Assembly: GCF_001269985.1 (NCBI RefSeq)
Contig: NZ_BBZB01000001.1
Coordinates: 3,906,001 to 3,970,000, forward strand
Reading direction: 5' to 3'
DNA from: Pseudoalteromonas sp. '520P1 No. 423'
GTDB lineage: Bacteria > Pseudomonadota > Gammaproteobacteria > Enterobacterales > Alteromonadaceae
DNA: 64,000 nucleotides
Below the pieces are notes generated by a model, which made no database searches, was not told where the DNA came from, and saw only the letters and a list, made by a program, of their open reading frames with translations. Made by a program: the position numbers and the translations under genes. This document shows positions 22,089-30,416 of the stretch, piece by piece; the first letter of the stretch is position 1; every line of letters begins with the position of its first letter.

Positions 22089-23384
22089 TTAATGTTCATG
22101 TTCTTCTTCAGATGCAACACCTAACCAAGCTGCTTTAGCTGGTGTAAAATCTAAATCAAAATGACCTAATACTTCTCCTTGATGTAAATCAACAGTCACA
22201 ACTTCTTGACCATGAATAATGTAAATTAACTCATGTGCTTTTGAAGCAACAATTGATGGTTTAGCATCTTCGGCTAAATCAGTAAATAAAGAGATGCGTT
22301 TATCTAATTCCCAGTTATTTTCAGCTGAAAATACATTTAAGTGCCCTGTACTATCAATAATTAAACTATGTTCGTTATGTCCATCAAATCCATATGATAC
22401 TAAAGATACATCTTCACTAGGTTCCCAGTTAAATGCAGTAATTGACTCTTGTGCTAAATCAACTAAAAATAAACCAGCACGAGAGCCCCCTATCATCACA
22501 TCATTTTCAGCACTACCTTTTAATGAACCTATACGCACGCCTTCAGGCATACCTGCCGGATTCGCGATTTTATGTGCAGTAAACACATTACCTTCTTGTT
22601 CAATCGCTAATACACCATCGCCACAGGCAAACGCGATATGATTTTCGGTCTGAAAACTGCCATGTAGCGCTGGACATGTTTCTTCAAATACTTGCTCTTG
22701 ATGAAAGTGATCACCATGTATTTCTAATAAGGCAACTTGCTCAGGTAAACTACTTTCAGAACTAGCATCACGTAAAGTCGTTAAAACAAAATCACCTCTA
22801 ATTTCGGCTGTACCATGCATATAAGTATCAAAGTGATGTTCTGCGATAACACTTTCTTGCTCAATGCTTTCATCACTTAATAAGCTTAAACCCGCATTTG
22901 CACCTGTCTCTTTATCACCATCAAAAAATACAGCGGCTTTATCACCTCGTGGTACATAATGTGTTGGTTTTACATCATTTAATGTAAAACTAGTTAAAGT
23001 AGGAGTATCAAGGTGTTGATCATAGTGATCACCGTGTAATTCTTGCCATACACCACCATCAACAAATTCAACATGATCTACTGAACGTTGAACGGCTACT
23101 GCGTATCTGTTTTCTGGGCTTGCATATAAATATTCAGCTGGATGTGTAATATTTACAGACTCTACAAGTGTATTTTCTTCTAAATCAAAAAAGTGAATAA
23201 CGGCCTGTTCTGCATCAGCTATCGCTAAACGTCCTTTACCTAGCTCTGCATCATGATCATGACCATCGTCTTTGGCGACTGGCGTAGGTTCAATTTCAGT
23301 AATTTTAGTATCACTATCGCCACAACCAATTATTGCCGCTGTAGCACATGTAAGTAATAAGCTTTTTAATGAAATGGTTTTCAT
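22089..23384 (-). CDS. AztD-like zinc metallochaperone lipoprotein
   Basis: Start set at 23384, where AAGGA precedes the ATG. The frame is open to 23417. The 431 residues begin with a lipoprotein signal (AAIIGC, Cys21), then a His/Asp-rich linker (DDGHDHDAE). The propeller follows with GRLAIADAEQAVIHFFDLEE, YAVAVQRS, HGDHYDQHLDTP, AVFFDGDKETGA, MHGTAEIRGDFVLTT, CPALHGSFQTE and FACGDGVL. It ends in EEEHEH. This order resembles AztD, the periplasmic propeller that hands zinc to AztC in alpha-proteobacteria. Here no aztABC genes are adjacent. The partner is a TonB receptor transcribed just upstream (27-61 nt gap), suggesting a role in periplasmic zinc handling. Confidence 0.75.
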   Translation of the reverse strand: MKTISLKSLLLTCATAAIIGCGDSDTKITEIEPTPVAKDDGHDHDAELGKGRLAIADAEQAVIHFFDLEENTLVESVNITHPAEYLYASPENRYAVAVQRSVDHVEFVDGGVWQELHGDHYDQHLDTPTLTSFTLNDVKPTHYVPRGDKAAVFFDGDKETGANAGLSLLSDESIEQESVIAEHHFDTYMHGTAEIRGDFVLTTLRDASSESSLPEQVALLEIHGDHFHQEQVFEETCPALHGSFQTENHIAFACGDGVLAIEQEGNVFTAHKIANPAGMPEGVRIGSLKGSAENDVMIGGSRAGLFLVDLAQESITAFNWEPSEDVSLVSYGFDGHNEHSLIIDSTGHLNVFSAENNWELDKRISLFTDLAEDAKPSIVASKAHELIYIIHGQEVVTVDLHQGEVLGHFDLDFTPAKAAWLGVASEEEHEH

Positions 23385-23444
23385 GATTTTCCTTAAAGTT
23401 AATGTGTGAGCCCACAATATTGTGGGCGTTAAATAAGAGTGAAA

Positions 23445-25835
23445 CTAAAATGTGCCACGTAAGCCAAGCACAATTGCACGCCCAGCTAATGGCGTAAGGT
23501 CTTTTAAGAAAGAAGTATGCACTTGCGCATATTCATCAGTTAAATTATTAAGCTTGATGTAAGCTGAAAGATCATAATCAGCTACGTTAAAATGATAATT
23601 AGCGTTAGCATCAACCATGACATAGCTATCGGTTGTACTTTCAAGTGCTGCTATATGTGTTTGTTCAAAGTAATGGCTCACAAATAGATCCGCAGAAATA
23701 ACCTCACCTTGATAACTCAGTTCTGTTGCAATACGTGCAGGTGGTGTACGTGGTAATTCTGACCCTGAATTTAAACGAGCACGAATAATATCTCCTTGAA
23801 CTTTCCAAGAAAATGCATCTGTAACCTGCCAAATAGCTTGTGCTTCAAAGCCATGCAAAGTGACATCTTTAGCTGAAAATGCATATAAAGGTAAAGTATG
23901 TTCTTCCTCACCTTCATGATCACCATGATCGTGCCCACTATGATCATGACCATCACTTGCAGAAAAACCAGTTGCTTGTTCGTAATAGTAATCGTCTATT
24001 TGGTTATAGAATGCATTTAAGATAAAACCAAAATCACCTTTAAATTTACGAAGGCTTAAATCAATATTACTGGCCGTTTCCATCACAATATCTTGTTCAG
24101 TTAAACCAAAATGTGCTTCTTCATCATTATGTAACTCAAACAAAGCTCCTACTTCATATGAGCGAGTGCCAATATGAGGGCCAAACGATAATAACTCTGC
24201 TGCAGAGGGTGCACGCTCTGAATGAGATAAAGATAAGCCTATGTTATAACCATCAGTAAAGTCCCACACTAATCCTGCAGATAAACTCACTGGCGTAAAC
24301 GTATGCTTTACATCAAAGTTGCGGGTATCACCTGATGTTTCATGCTCATGCTCATGCTCATGCTCATGCTCATGCTCATGCTCATGCTCATGCTCATGCT
24401 CATCAGTATGTTCAGAGAATAGCTCAACACTTGGCAAGCGCACTTTGTTTGCTATGATTTCAGTGCGTTCAACACGTGCACCTAACTGCAATAAAACATC
24501 GCCAAAATGACGCTCTTCTATCCAAGCTAGCGCCATTGTTTCTGACTCTGATGGCGGAGTGAATGCTTCAGCACCCACAGCTTCAAAATCACTTTTCTTA
24601 TAATGAAAACTAAAGCCACCACGCCAATCAAACATATCTTGGTGCAATAACTCAAAACGCATTTCTAAAGATTCATTATCGAAAGTAGTACCAACGACAC
24701 CTAACTCAACTTCACTATGTCGATAATCTGTATAGGCTAATTTAGTATTAAGTGACTTTATCACTGTGTTATCAAAATTAAGTTCACTTAACATTTGCCA
24801 ACGGTTTTGCTCTAAATCAGCAAATACCGCGATATCTTCATCGCCATGACTATGGCCAGGGATACCATATTCTTGCTCTAAGTTCTGATAGGAAAAACCA
24901 ACGTATCCATTATCAAGTAAATAACTTGACCCTAAAGTAAAACCGCTTGATTGAGCCGCTGAGTTTTCTACTTCATCAACACCATTTTTTTCTGGTGTTT
25001 GGTAGTTTTCACTCTCACGATAAAAACCATCCACATGAACAGCAACATTACCAGCGCCGCTAGTAAATGAACCCGATACTAACTCTTGATCGTTATTACT
25101 ATTATATTCTGCTAACCATTCGCCTTTGGTGTCTGTACTTGTTGGAATGCGATCATCAACAATATTTACAACACCACCAATTGCACCGCTGCCATAAAAA
25201 AGCGTTGCTGGTCCACGAAGTACTTCAATGCGTTCACTTGATGACGTTTCTGTAGACACTGCATGATCTGGGCCTACACGAGAAGCATCTCCAGCATCTA
25301 AACCATTTTGAGTGATTAATACTCTAGGTCCATCTAAACCACGAATAATTGGCGTACCAGCTACCCCACCATGAAAATTACTATGGACACCGACTTCTTT
25401 ACTTAAAGTATCACCCAAAGTATTAGCTTGGCGCATACGTAAAGTTTCGCCATGTAAAACCGTAATGGGTAAGGCTGATTCTATATTTGAGCTATGAAAA
25501 GGCGTGGCACTGACATCAATGATTTCAATGGCAGATTTATCAAGCTGTATATTCGCTTGTGTGTTTTTATTATCACTAACTTCTAAAGCTATATTTTCAT
25601 GGGCAAAGTTATTTGCAACGATATGCAACTCATAACGACCGGGTTTTACTTCTAAACTGAATACACCTTGCTCATTTGTGCGGGTAAAAGTATTAGTACC
25701 AACTACTTTTACAATTGCACCAGCAATTACTTCTCCACTATTTACAGTAACCTTTCCTTGTACTTGCTCTGCATAAACCTGGCTGCTTGCACTAATAGCA
25801 AGTAATGAACTCATAATTCGTGATAACTTTTTCAT
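23445..25835 (-). CDS. His-rich TonB-dependent receptor, probably for zinc
   Basis: 796 residues. Order: signal peptide (1-22), a carboxypeptidase-regulatory-like beta domain (~24-100), a plug domain (~115-230) and a 22-strand-type barrel ending in GTF. Two extracellular-loop-like stretches are very rich in His: ten Glu-His repeats near residues 478-498, encoded by a perfect hexamer repeat, and DGHDHSGHDHGDHEGEEEH near 627-646. Such loops are seen in ZnuD-type zinc receptors. A Zur-like palindrome lies ~55 nt upstream and an AztD-like lipoprotein follows, both supporting zinc. Copper or another metal is not excluded. Confidence 0.85.
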   Translation of the reverse strand: MKKLSRIMSSLLAISASSQVYAEQVQGKVTVNSGEVIAGAIVKVVGTNTFTRTNEQGVFSLEVKPGRYELHIVANNFAHENIALEVSDNKNTQANIQLDKSAIEIIDVSATPFHSSNIESALPITVLHGETLRMRQANTLGDTLSKEVGVHSNFHGGVAGTPIIRGLDGPRVLITQNGLDAGDASRVGPDHAVSTETSSSERIEVLRGPATLFYGSGAIGGVVNIVDDRIPTSTDTKGEWLAEYNSNNDQELVSGSFTSGAGNVAVHVDGFYRESENYQTPEKNGVDEVENSAAQSSGFTLGSSYLLDNGYVGFSYQNLEQEYGIPGHSHGDEDIAVFADLEQNRWQMLSELNFDNTVIKSLNTKLAYTDYRHSEVELGVVGTTFDNESLEMRFELLHQDMFDWRGGFSFHYKKSDFEAVGAEAFTPPSESETMALAWIEERHFGDVLLQLGARVERTEIIANKVRLPSVELFSEHTDEHEHEHEHEHEHEHEHEHEHETSGDTRNFDVKHTFTPVSLSAGLVWDFTDGYNIGLSLSHSERAPSAAELLSFGPHIGTRSYEVGALFELHNDEEAHFGLTEQDIVMETASNIDLSLRKFKGDFGFILNAFYNQIDDYYYEQATGFSASDGHDHSGHDHGDHEGEEEHTLPLYAFSAKDVTLHGFEAQAIWQVTDAFSWKVQGDIIRARLNSGSELPRTPPARIATELSYQGEVISADLFVSHYFEQTHIAALESTTDSYVMVDANANYHFNVADYDLSAYIKLNNLTDEYAQVHTSFLKDLTPLAGRAIVLGLRGTF
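24341..24400. repeat. Perfect hexanucleotide repeat, ten units of CATGCT
   Basis: Ten uninterrupted copies inside the TonB receptor gene. On the coding strand the unit is GAGCAT, giving (Glu-His)n. Because the unit is 6 bp, copy-number change keeps the frame and alters only the length of the metal-binding loop. Confidence 0.97.
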
Positions 25836-25889
25836 GATGCCTCTTATAAATAGACTTTACAAAGTGTGATAACATAATAATTTTCGCAA

Positions 25890-25910
25890 GATGTTATGTT
25901 ATAACATTTT
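25890..25910. promoter_or_regulatory. Zur-like operator upstream of the zinc receptor
   Basis: ATGTTATGTTATAACAT at 25891-25907 on the + strand (AAAATGTTATAACATAACAT on the coding strand) lies ~55-75 nt upstream of the TonB receptor start. It matches the general gammaproteobacterial Zur pattern of an ATGTTATA-type dyad. A weaker related sequence (GATAACATAATA) occurs at 25868-25879. Pattern match by eye only. Confidence 0.6.
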
Positions 25911-25958
25911 AAACATCAACAGATATCGTATATTTTTATGAAAAAATTACCAAAAACA

Positions 25959-26006
25959 AAAAAGGGGTCGGAGTTAATTAAAATTAATTAACTCCGACCC
26001 CTTTTT
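25959..26006. repeat. Long palindrome, copy 2 (GGGGTCGGAGTTAATTAA arms)
   Basis: 23-nt arms (25959-25981 and 25984-26006) around a 2-nt spacer. They carry the same AAAAGGGGTCGGAGTYAATTA core as copy 1 at 22020-22076. A partial echo of the arm end (ACGACCCCTTTTTA) follows at 26007-26020. It lies just past the stop of the LysR gene (26033) and upstream of the zinc receptor promoter. Confidence 0.85.
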
Positions 26007-26032
26007 ACGACCCCTTTTTAAGACCTTACTTA

Positions 26033-26938
26033 TTACAAATAGTTGTTAAAGTTAGTTTTTACAAATTCTATAAACCTCTTAAGCTTATTTGGCATAAACT
26101 TATTTTGCACATAAACCATATACAAAGGTGTATCGGGGATTTCCCATTCATCAAATACAGAGACTAGTTCCCCACTTTCGAGTTCCTGCTTACAATAAAG
26201 CGCAGGCAACCTAGCAATACCATTATCAGCCAAAGCATTTATCAACATAGCTCTACCATTTTTACATTGAAACTGCCCTTCTATTGCAATATCGACTTTA
26301 ATTGAAGTATCTAATGTATTTGAAAAGCTCCAATGTTTAACTGAGCCTGTAATACATTGGTGATTTTTCAAATCTTTTGGATGAATTAATTTTTCATTAT
26401 TTGCTATATACTTAGGAGTCGCCAAAGTCTTTATTGGAAGATCTGTGAGCTTACGGCATATCAAACTAGAATCTTGTAATTGACCCATTCTAAAAACTAA
26501 ATCAAACTCACCAGATATTAAATCAACTCTTCGACTACTAAAATCTAAATTAATATTTACCTGTGGATGCAACTGAGTAAAATCACTTATTAATTTAGTG
26601 ATCAACTCCTCGCCAATCACCCCACCTATACAGTTAATATTTAACGTACCCGTTATAACACCAGAACTTTCAACTACCTGCTCAATGGCATTATCTATGG
26701 CTAATAGCCCTTGGCTTATTTGCTCATAAAATAACTTGCCTTGCTCAGTTAACTTTTGAGAACGTGTTGTTCGAGTGATCAACTTCACACCTAAACTAGC
26801 CTCTAATTTGTTAAGTTGTTTTGATAAGTGAGAACGCGAACATAAGAGTAATTCACTTACGGCAGTAAAACTACCATGTTGTGCAATCAAAGCAAAAGCT
26901 CTTATATCTTCTAAATTAATATTTTTTTTTATTGCCAT
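26033..26938 (-). CDS. LysR family transcriptional regulator
   Basis: 301 residues. The N-terminal winged helix reads LEDIRAFALIAQHGSFTAVS and then SRSHLSKQLNKLEASLGVKL (residues ~7-55). The effector domain follows, of the group often found next to oxidoreductase genes. It is divergent from the SDR gene at 27067 with 128 bp between starts, a layout typical of LysR proteins that control the divergent neighbour. Inducer unknown. Confidence 0.92.
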   Translation of the reverse strand: MAIKKNINLEDIRAFALIAQHGSFTAVSELLLCSRSHLSKQLNKLEASLGVKLITRTTRSQKLTEQGKLFYEQISQGLLAIDNAIEQVVESSGVITGTLNINCIGGVIGEELITKLISDFTQLHPQVNINLDFSSRRVDLISGEFDLVFRMGQLQDSSLICRKLTDLPIKTLATPKYIANNEKLIHPKDLKNHQCITGSVKHWSFSNTLDTSIKVDIAIEGQFQCKNGRAMLINALADNGIARLPALYCKQELESGELVSVFDEWEIPDTPLYMVYVQNKFMPNKLKRFIEFVKTNFNNYL

Positions 26939-27066
26939 TTAAGAACAAAACCAATTAGAACTCATATGTAAACAATGATATTACTTTAACGCCATATATC
27001 AACAATAAACATATCCATATAATACTCCCATCAAAACGAAATTCATCAATTTAAAAGAGAATTCAT

Positions 27067-27786
27067 ATGAAAAAATTAATCGTAATTACAGGCGCAAGTT
27101 CAGGTATCGGCGAAGCAATAGCAAAACACTTTAGTGACTTAGGCCACCCTCTTTTACTTATTGCTCGCAGATTAGAAAATCTAATAGCTCTTAATCTACC
27201 AAACACTTTATGTGAACAGGTTGATATTACTAACAAGGCAACATTTGAAACAGCAATAGAAAAAGCACAAGCATTATATGGCCCTGTTGATTGTTTAGTT
27301 AATAACGCTGGCGTAATGTTATTAGGCCAAGTAAGTGACCAAGCAGCATCGGAGTGGCAAACTATGTTTGATGTGAACGTAATGGGTTTATTAAATGGCA
27401 TGCAAACTGTTTTAGCGCCTATGATCAAAGCTAATACAGGTACTATTATCAATATCAGTTCAATTGCTGGACGAAAAACATTTGGTAATCATGCAGCATA
27501 TTGCGGAACTAAATTTGCAGTACATGCTATTTCAGAAAATATTAGAGAAGAAGTTGCAGACTCAAATGTACGTATAATAACAATTGCTCCTGGTGCAGTT
27601 GAAACTGAGCTTTTATCACACACTACATCTGATGAAATTAAGGATGGTTATGAATCTTGGAAAGAAAGCATGGGTGGTGTAATTTCGCCAGATGATATCG
27701 CAAATACAGTGACTTTTGCTTATAACCAACCGCAAAATATTTGTATTAGAGAGATAGTGGTTGCTGCAACAAAACAACAACCTTAA
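27067..27786 (+). CDS. Short-chain dehydrogenase/reductase (classical SDR)
   Basis: 239 residues. The NAD(P)-binding motif TGASSGIGEA is at residues 8-17, with NNAGVM, a catalytic Ser in NISSIAG, and Tyr145/Lys149 in YCGTK. The basic pair RR after the second strand (LLIARRLENL) suggests NADP(H) preference. Similar proteins are annotated as YdfG-like oxidoreductases, but the substrate cannot be read from the sequence. Probably regulated by the divergent LysR protein. Confidence 0.92.
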   Translation: MKKLIVITGASSGIGEAIAKHFSDLGHPLLLIARRLENLIALNLPNTLCEQVDITNKATFETAIEKAQALYGPVDCLVNNAGVMLLGQVSDQAASEWQTMFDVNVMGLLNGMQTVLAPMIKANTGTIINISSIAGRKTFGNHAAYCGTKFAVHAISENIREEVADSNVRIITIAPGAVETELLSHTTSDEIKDGYESWKESMGGVISPDDIANTVTFAYNQPQNICIREIVVAATKQQP

Positions 27787-27825
27787 TATTTAAGACATAA
27801 TTAATATTATCTCCTCGGCTAAAAT

Positions 27826-27853
27826 AAAAGCTCTGATTTATCAGAGCTTTTTT
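27826..27853. terminator. Terminator between the SDR and EAL-HDOD genes
   Basis: An 11-bp stem (27826-27836 with 27841-27851), 4-nt loop, A run on the left and T run on the right. It serves both convergent genes. Confidence 0.85.
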
Positions 27854-27860
27854 ATGGCTA

Positions 27861-29108
27861 CTATTTAATTTCATCCAAAATATCATCAGCGTAAAATAAT
27901 GCTTTGGTATAACTCACAGCTAGTTGATTGGCATTTATACCTTCTTTTTGTAATTGCGTCTCGATCAGTTCCCAATCATCTACCTCAATGGCTTTACATA
28001 AATTAAGTGCATTGCCAATTAAGCTTTTACTGCCAAGCAAGCCTTGCTTACAAACATCACTGAGTTTAAAGTCTTTAACAATATTATCCATTTGTGTATC
28101 TAACACAGCGTCAAGCACTGATACTAAACCCACCAAATAACCCGCATTTAGTAACTGGTGGTCTTGCCCTTCTAGCCTTAAGTTAATAAATTTAGCTCTC
28201 ACTAAACCTAACTTTGTTAGCTCAGAAGGTTTATCCTGACCTAATTCACTTAATGCCAATACTGTAATAAATTGGCGAATTAAATCTTCACCTAAATAAA
28301 TAATTGCTTGCGATAATGAACTTATTTGCGTATCGCCGCATACACCATTTGCCAACTTTAATACTCTCGCCGTTAAACTCAGATCTTTAGCAACCTTCTG
28401 TTGTACTAAAGTGAAGTCCAAGTCGGATTGTGATGATAACTTTAATAGCTCCAGTACAACCATTTTAGTTGGACTAATATTTTGCAAACTCATCATTTCT
28501 GGTTTAGAAAAAAAGTATCCTTGAAAATAATCAACTCCTGCATCAGCAAGCTGCTTAAAAGTATCATTATCTTCAATTCTTTCTACCACTATTTTAGTTT
28601 TTGGATATTTTCTTTTTAGTTTTTTAGCTTGTAAAATAGTACGCATTAAAGGTTCTTCAACCTCTAATTTAATAAAATTTACTTGTTCTAAAACTACTTG
28701 CCACTTTTCGTCGCCATCATAATCATCCAATGCAAAGGTATATCCTTGCTTTTTCATATCCGATACAAAATGAGTCACATCTTCAAGCTCTTCTGTGCGC
28801 TCAACTATTTCAATAACAGCTTGATTTGGTGATATTAAATTTGGCAATTCTAAAATTAATGCTGAAGTAGATAAATTAATGAAGGCAGTATGATTATTTG
28901 TAAGTTTATCTAATCCATGTAATAAAATAGCATCAAAAAACATACGGCCTGTTGCTTGGCAATCAGTTAAATGTTGTGGAAAGTAATTTGCTTCTGAATC
29001 ACGATATAAAAGCTCATACGCAAATAATTTTTTTTGATTATCGAAAATAGGCTGGCGAGCAATAAATTGCGCACTGTCTTTTGTAAGTTCTGTTTTTGTT
29101 TTACCCAT
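27861..29108 (-). CDS. EAL-HDOD signalling protein (YuxH-like)
   Basis: 415 residues. The N-terminal half (about 12-200) is EAL-like, starting IARQPIFDNQKKLFAYELLY RDSE, with FINLSTSALI, EIVERTE, FALDDYDGDEKWQ and a FQGYFFSKPE end. The EAL tripeptide is replaced by ELL, so phosphodiesterase activity against cyclic di-GMP is doubtful. The C-terminal half (~205-400) is an HDOD domain (DLSLTARVLKLANGVCGDTQ and then SSLSQAIIYLGEDLIRQFI). Role in signalling is inferred from domains only. Confidence 0.88.
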   Translation of the reverse strand: MGKTKTELTKDSAQFIARQPIFDNQKKLFAYELLYRDSEANYFPQHLTDCQATGRMFFDAILLHGLDKLTNNHTAFINLSTSALILELPNLISPNQAVIEIVERTEELEDVTHFVSDMKKQGYTFALDDYDGDEKWQVVLEQVNFIKLEVEEPLMRTILQAKKLKRKYPKTKIVVERIEDNDTFKQLADAGVDYFQGYFFSKPEMMSLQNISPTKMVVLELLKLSSQSDLDFTLVQQKVAKDLSLTARVLKLANGVCGDTQISSLSQAIIYLGEDLIRQFITVLALSELGQDKPSELTKLGLVRAKFINLRLEGQDHQLLNAGYLVGLVSVLDAVLDTQMDNIVKDFKLSDVCKQGLLGSKSLIGNALNLCKAIEVDDWELIETQLQKEGINANQLAVSYTKALFYADDILDEIK

Positions 29109-29189
29109 TAAATAGCCTGCTACTTATTTATAAGACTAAAGATAAAACTAACATGATATATTAACTTTAGTCTAATTTAACTAAACAGG

Positions 29190-29728
29190 TTTAGCCAATT
29201 GCACCATCTACCCTCGCTTTTAATAAAATAGGTGCATATTTAAATACAAAAATACCAAAGCCAATAGACCATAATATAACGCTTACTAGGCAAGCAATCA
29301 CTCTCACACAATGAAATACAGCACATAAAACAAATAGCCAAGTAATAACAAAACCTAAATCAACAAAGTAGCTACTAAAATAACTGATCACCGTAATGAA
29401 AGTTAAAACTGGCGTGATTATTTCGATCCAAGTTGCTGCATTATTATTTGATATTTCTAAGCCAATATTTTTTATATTGGTTTCGTGTAAAAAATGGAAT
29501 TACACGACCTCCGAGTAAAGTTATTAACATCGTAAAAACCAGCACAGCAGTATTCATTAAATGCTTAGCAAGCATAATTTCACCACTTTTAGCGCTTATT
29601 AAAATACTCAAATCAAGTAGCATCATAATGCTAAGCATAGGAATAAATAATAAGTTTCTTTGATTGCCACTTTTAACCAGTAAATAAGCTAAAACCCAAT
29701 TGAATAAGTAAAATAAGCCGCTAACTCG
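29190..29728 (-). pseudogene. NnrS family remnant
   Basis: Fragments of a polytopic membrane protein. The first piece reads LFYLFNWVLAYLLVKSGNQR, then FIPMLSIMMLLDLSI and LLGGRVIPFFT, the last being a hallmark of NnrS. The frame shifts near 29490 and continues as TNIKNIGLEISNNNAATWIE, YFVDLGFVITWLFVLCAVFH and the usual NnrS C-terminus FKYAPILLKARVDG. The N-terminal part and a central stretch, probably more than 100 residues, are missing. NnrS proteins are linked to nitric-oxide/nitrogen-oxide metabolism. This copy cannot be functional. Confidence 0.75.
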
Positions 29729-29781
29729 CATTTTAAAGATGCAGAGGTATAATGGCGCCATTAAAATCAGGAGCGCACGCA

Positions 29782-30345
29782 ATGAGCATAGAGCAAACTT
29801 TATTAGAACGTAATGACAACAAATGTGAGCTATGTAGCTCAACAGACAACTTAAGTGTTTATGAAGTACCACCAGGTGCTGAAGCACACTCAGATAAGTG
29901 CGTTTTATTATGTGATACCTGTAAAGGTCAAATCGAAAATACCATAGATTTAGACGTAAACCATTGGCACTGTTTAAACGACAGTATGTGGAGTCAAACA
30001 CCTGCAGTGCAAGTGATGGCTTATCGCATGTTATCTCGCTTAAGTTCTGAAGGTTGGGCTAAAGATTTATTAGATATGATTTATCTTGAAGAAGAAACAA
30101 AAGTTTGGGCTGAAAAAACACTTGCTGAAGATGATGATGTGCAGCATATTGACAGCAATGGCGTACGTTTAAATGCGGGCGATACCGTTGTATTAATTAA
30201 AGATTTAGATGTGAAAGGCAGCAGCATAACAGCTAAGCGCGGTACAGCAGTTCGCAATATAGGTTTAACAAGCAATCCTGAACATATTGAAGGCCGTGTT
30301 GATGGCCAACGTATTGTTATATTAACTAAGTTTGTTAAAAAATAA
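29782..30345 (+). CDS. PhnA/YjdM-type zinc-ribbon protein
   Basis: Start set at 29782, preceded by AGGAG. The frame opens at 29752. 188 residues: an N-terminal zinc ribbon CELCSS...LLCDTC (about residues 14-50) and a C-terminal PhnA/SH3-like barrel with AGDTVVLIKDLDVKGSS and EGRVDGQRIVILTKFVKK. The family was once linked to phosphonate use, but that role is not established. Monocistronic with a terminator at 30371-30398. Confidence 0.85.
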   Translation: MSIEQTLLERNDNKCELCSSTDNLSVYEVPPGAEAHSDKCVLLCDTCKGQIENTIDLDVNHWHCLNDSMWSQTPAVQVMAYRMLSRLSSEGWAKDLLDMIYLEEETKVWAEKTLAEDDDVQHIDSNGVRLNAGDTVVLIKDLDVKGSSITAKRGTAVRNIGLTSNPEHIEGRVDGQRIVILTKFVKK

Positions 30346-30370
30346 GCCTATAATTCAGATTTATTAAAAT

Positions 30371-30398
30371 AAAAAGGAGTGCAATAGCACTCCTTTTT
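30371..30398. terminator. Terminator between phnA-like gene and btuB
   Basis: A 12-bp stem (30371-30382 with 30387-30398), loop AATA, with A5 and T5 ends. Shared by two convergent genes. Confidence 0.88.
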
Positions 30399-30416
30399 TA
30401 ATATCTAATTCATAGA

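Noticed and set aside
24341..24400. Regular repeat array that might be taken for a CRISPR
   Set aside because: The unit is 6 bp with no spacers and lies inside a reading frame, so it is a microsatellite.
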